Of a DNA stretch of 46,585 bases, positions 46,222 through 46,585 are shown piece by piece. A program made the translations under genes and the position numbers. Location of the stretch: the NCBI GenBank assembly GCA_902800815.1, contig CADCGB010000031.1:1-46585 (forward strand). The letters are read 5' to 3'. The notes beneath the pieces were generated by a model. It was not told where the DNA came from. It did not search any database and saw only the letters and a list, made by a program, of their open reading frames with translations. The stretch is from Fibrobacter succinogenes. Its GTDB lineage: Bacteria; Fibrobacterota; Fibrobacteria; Fibrobacterales; Fibrobacteraceae. Every line of letters begins with the position of its first letter. Within the stretch, counting starts at the first letter, position 1.

Positions 46222-46240
46222 TTTCGTCCATACAAGAAAA

Positions 46241-46264
46241 GCCCCGCCGGGGTTTCCGGCGAGG
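46241..46264 (-). terminator. Terminator of the last, partial gene
   Basis: On the minus strand GCCTCGCCGG pairs with CCGGCGGGGC (one G-T pair), followed by TTTTCTT. It ends the gene that starts beyond the right edge. Confidence 0.7.
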
Positions 46265-46275
46265 CGAGTTTCTTA

Positions 46276-46311
46276 ATGGATCCTATCGGCCGTTGGCCTC
46301 CAGGATGACAT
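46276..46311 (-). repeat. Hairpin repeat, copy C
   Basis: Minus strand starts ATGTCATCCTGGAG and ends GATAGGATCCAT. Outer arms ATCCT/AGGAT and inner GGCC/GGCC pair. It lies directly behind the stop codon of the last, partial gene. Confidence 0.75.
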
Positions 46312-46312
46312 C

Positions 46313-46585
46313 TTACTCGATGGTGATGAGCGTGATGGTGCGCTTGCCGACCTTGATCGGCTTGCTCACGTCAACACCCTTCTTGGCCTTCTTAGACGGA
46401 TCGTTTGCCCAGCCTTCCTTGAGCTTTTCGGAGCTCTTGTCAAGCGTCTGGACAGTGGCCTTGCCCTTGAAGCCCGGAATGTCGAGCTTGAGTTCGTAGT
46501 CGCTGTACGGGCTCTTGTTGATCACGAGGAGGCTCTTCTTCTTGCCGTTTTCGGTGTAGTAGGTCGTGATGAGCGATTCCTTGTC
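46313..46585 (-). CDS. C-terminal end of an unidentified protein (partial)
   Basis: Ninety codons are visible; the gene continues past the right edge. The sequence reads as a beta-sandwich: T-T-Y-Y-T-E-N-G-K-K-K, S-L-L-V-I-N-K-S, Y-E-L-K-L-D-I-P-G-F, T-V-Q-T-L-D-K, and the final strand R-T-I-T-L-I-T-I-E. Such a C-terminal domain, with V-I-N-K-S and a closing strand, is typical of glycoside hydrolases with an accessory beta domain (for example arabinofuranosidase- or xylosidase-like families), but the catalytic part is outside the window, so this is only a suggestion. A terminator and a hairpin repeat follow. Confidence 0.6.
   Translation of the reverse strand, partial: DKESLITTYYTENGKKKSLLVINKSPYSDYELKLDIPGFKGKATVQTLDKSSEKLKEGWANDPSKKAKKGVDVSKPIKVGKRTITLITIE

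Overview
The window is about 46.6 kb of a bacterial chromosome that I assign to Fibrobacter (phylum Fibrobacterota). The strongest reason is three large surface lipoproteins carrying the repeated module with the hallmark pattern D-x-RDG-x-x-Y-K-T-V-x-I-G...W-M-A-x-N-L-N-Y ... G-R-L-Y-x-W ... C-P-x-G-W-H-L-P ... S-V-R-C, the 'Fibrobacter succinogenes major paralogous' (FISUMP) domain. Lipid A genes, many lipoproteins, a glycogen branching enzyme and dense coding fit a Gram-negative carbohydrate degrader. No rRNA, tRNA, CRISPR array or IS element is visible.

Layout. 1-5.3 kb: end of metG, a small lipoprotein, a divergent glutaminyl cyclase / DUF4416 pair, a DUF486 membrane protein and an M23-LysM peptidase. 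5.3-9.9 kb: thiamine genes thiG, thiH and thiE, all on the minus strand, with two plus-strand type IV pilin-like genes lying between thiH and thiE. A second copy of the last codons of thiH sits between the two pilins. 10-16.1 kb: an MscS channel, malate dehydrogenase, and an envelope operon read leftwards (gamma-carbonic-anhydrase-like protein, lipid kinase, lpxD, lpxC, fabZ). 16.2-18.4 kb: a flavoprotein reductase, sufE and a small membrane protein. 18.5-24.1 kb: an exported pentapeptide-repeat protein, radA, a dCMP deaminase, an acyltransferase-3 membrane protein and an SDR gene broken by a 13-bp tandem duplication. 24.1-27.2 kb: a candidate small RNA and topoisomerase III. 27.2-34.1 kb: a 1778-residue lipoprotein with four FISUMP modules and a C-terminal esterase, co-transcribed with a Pro/Ala-rich secreted protein. 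34.3-41.1 kb: an SNF-family transporter, a histidine-phosphatase lipoprotein, sufB, an aldehyde dehydrogenase, a one-module FISUMP lipoprotein and a thioesterase. 41.1-46.6 kb: a two-module FISUMP lipoprotein with tandem Cys-rich units, glgB, and the end of an unidentified, probably carbohydrate-active, protein.

Three patterns go beyond ordinary annotation. First, a 36-42 bp hairpin repeat starting ATGTCAT occurs five times, with arms that change together to keep pairing; two copies lie in frame inside the signal-peptide codons of two FISUMP lipoproteins. Second, many genes lack a Shine-Dalgarno sequence and instead have a TATATT-like box 6-9 nt before the start codon, which predicts leaderless mRNAs; other genes have a clear Shine-Dalgarno. 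Third, the pilin pair appears to have entered the thiamine cluster through recombination that left a tail of a diverged thiH allele.

All calls come from reading the sequence and remembered family motifs; no database search was run.
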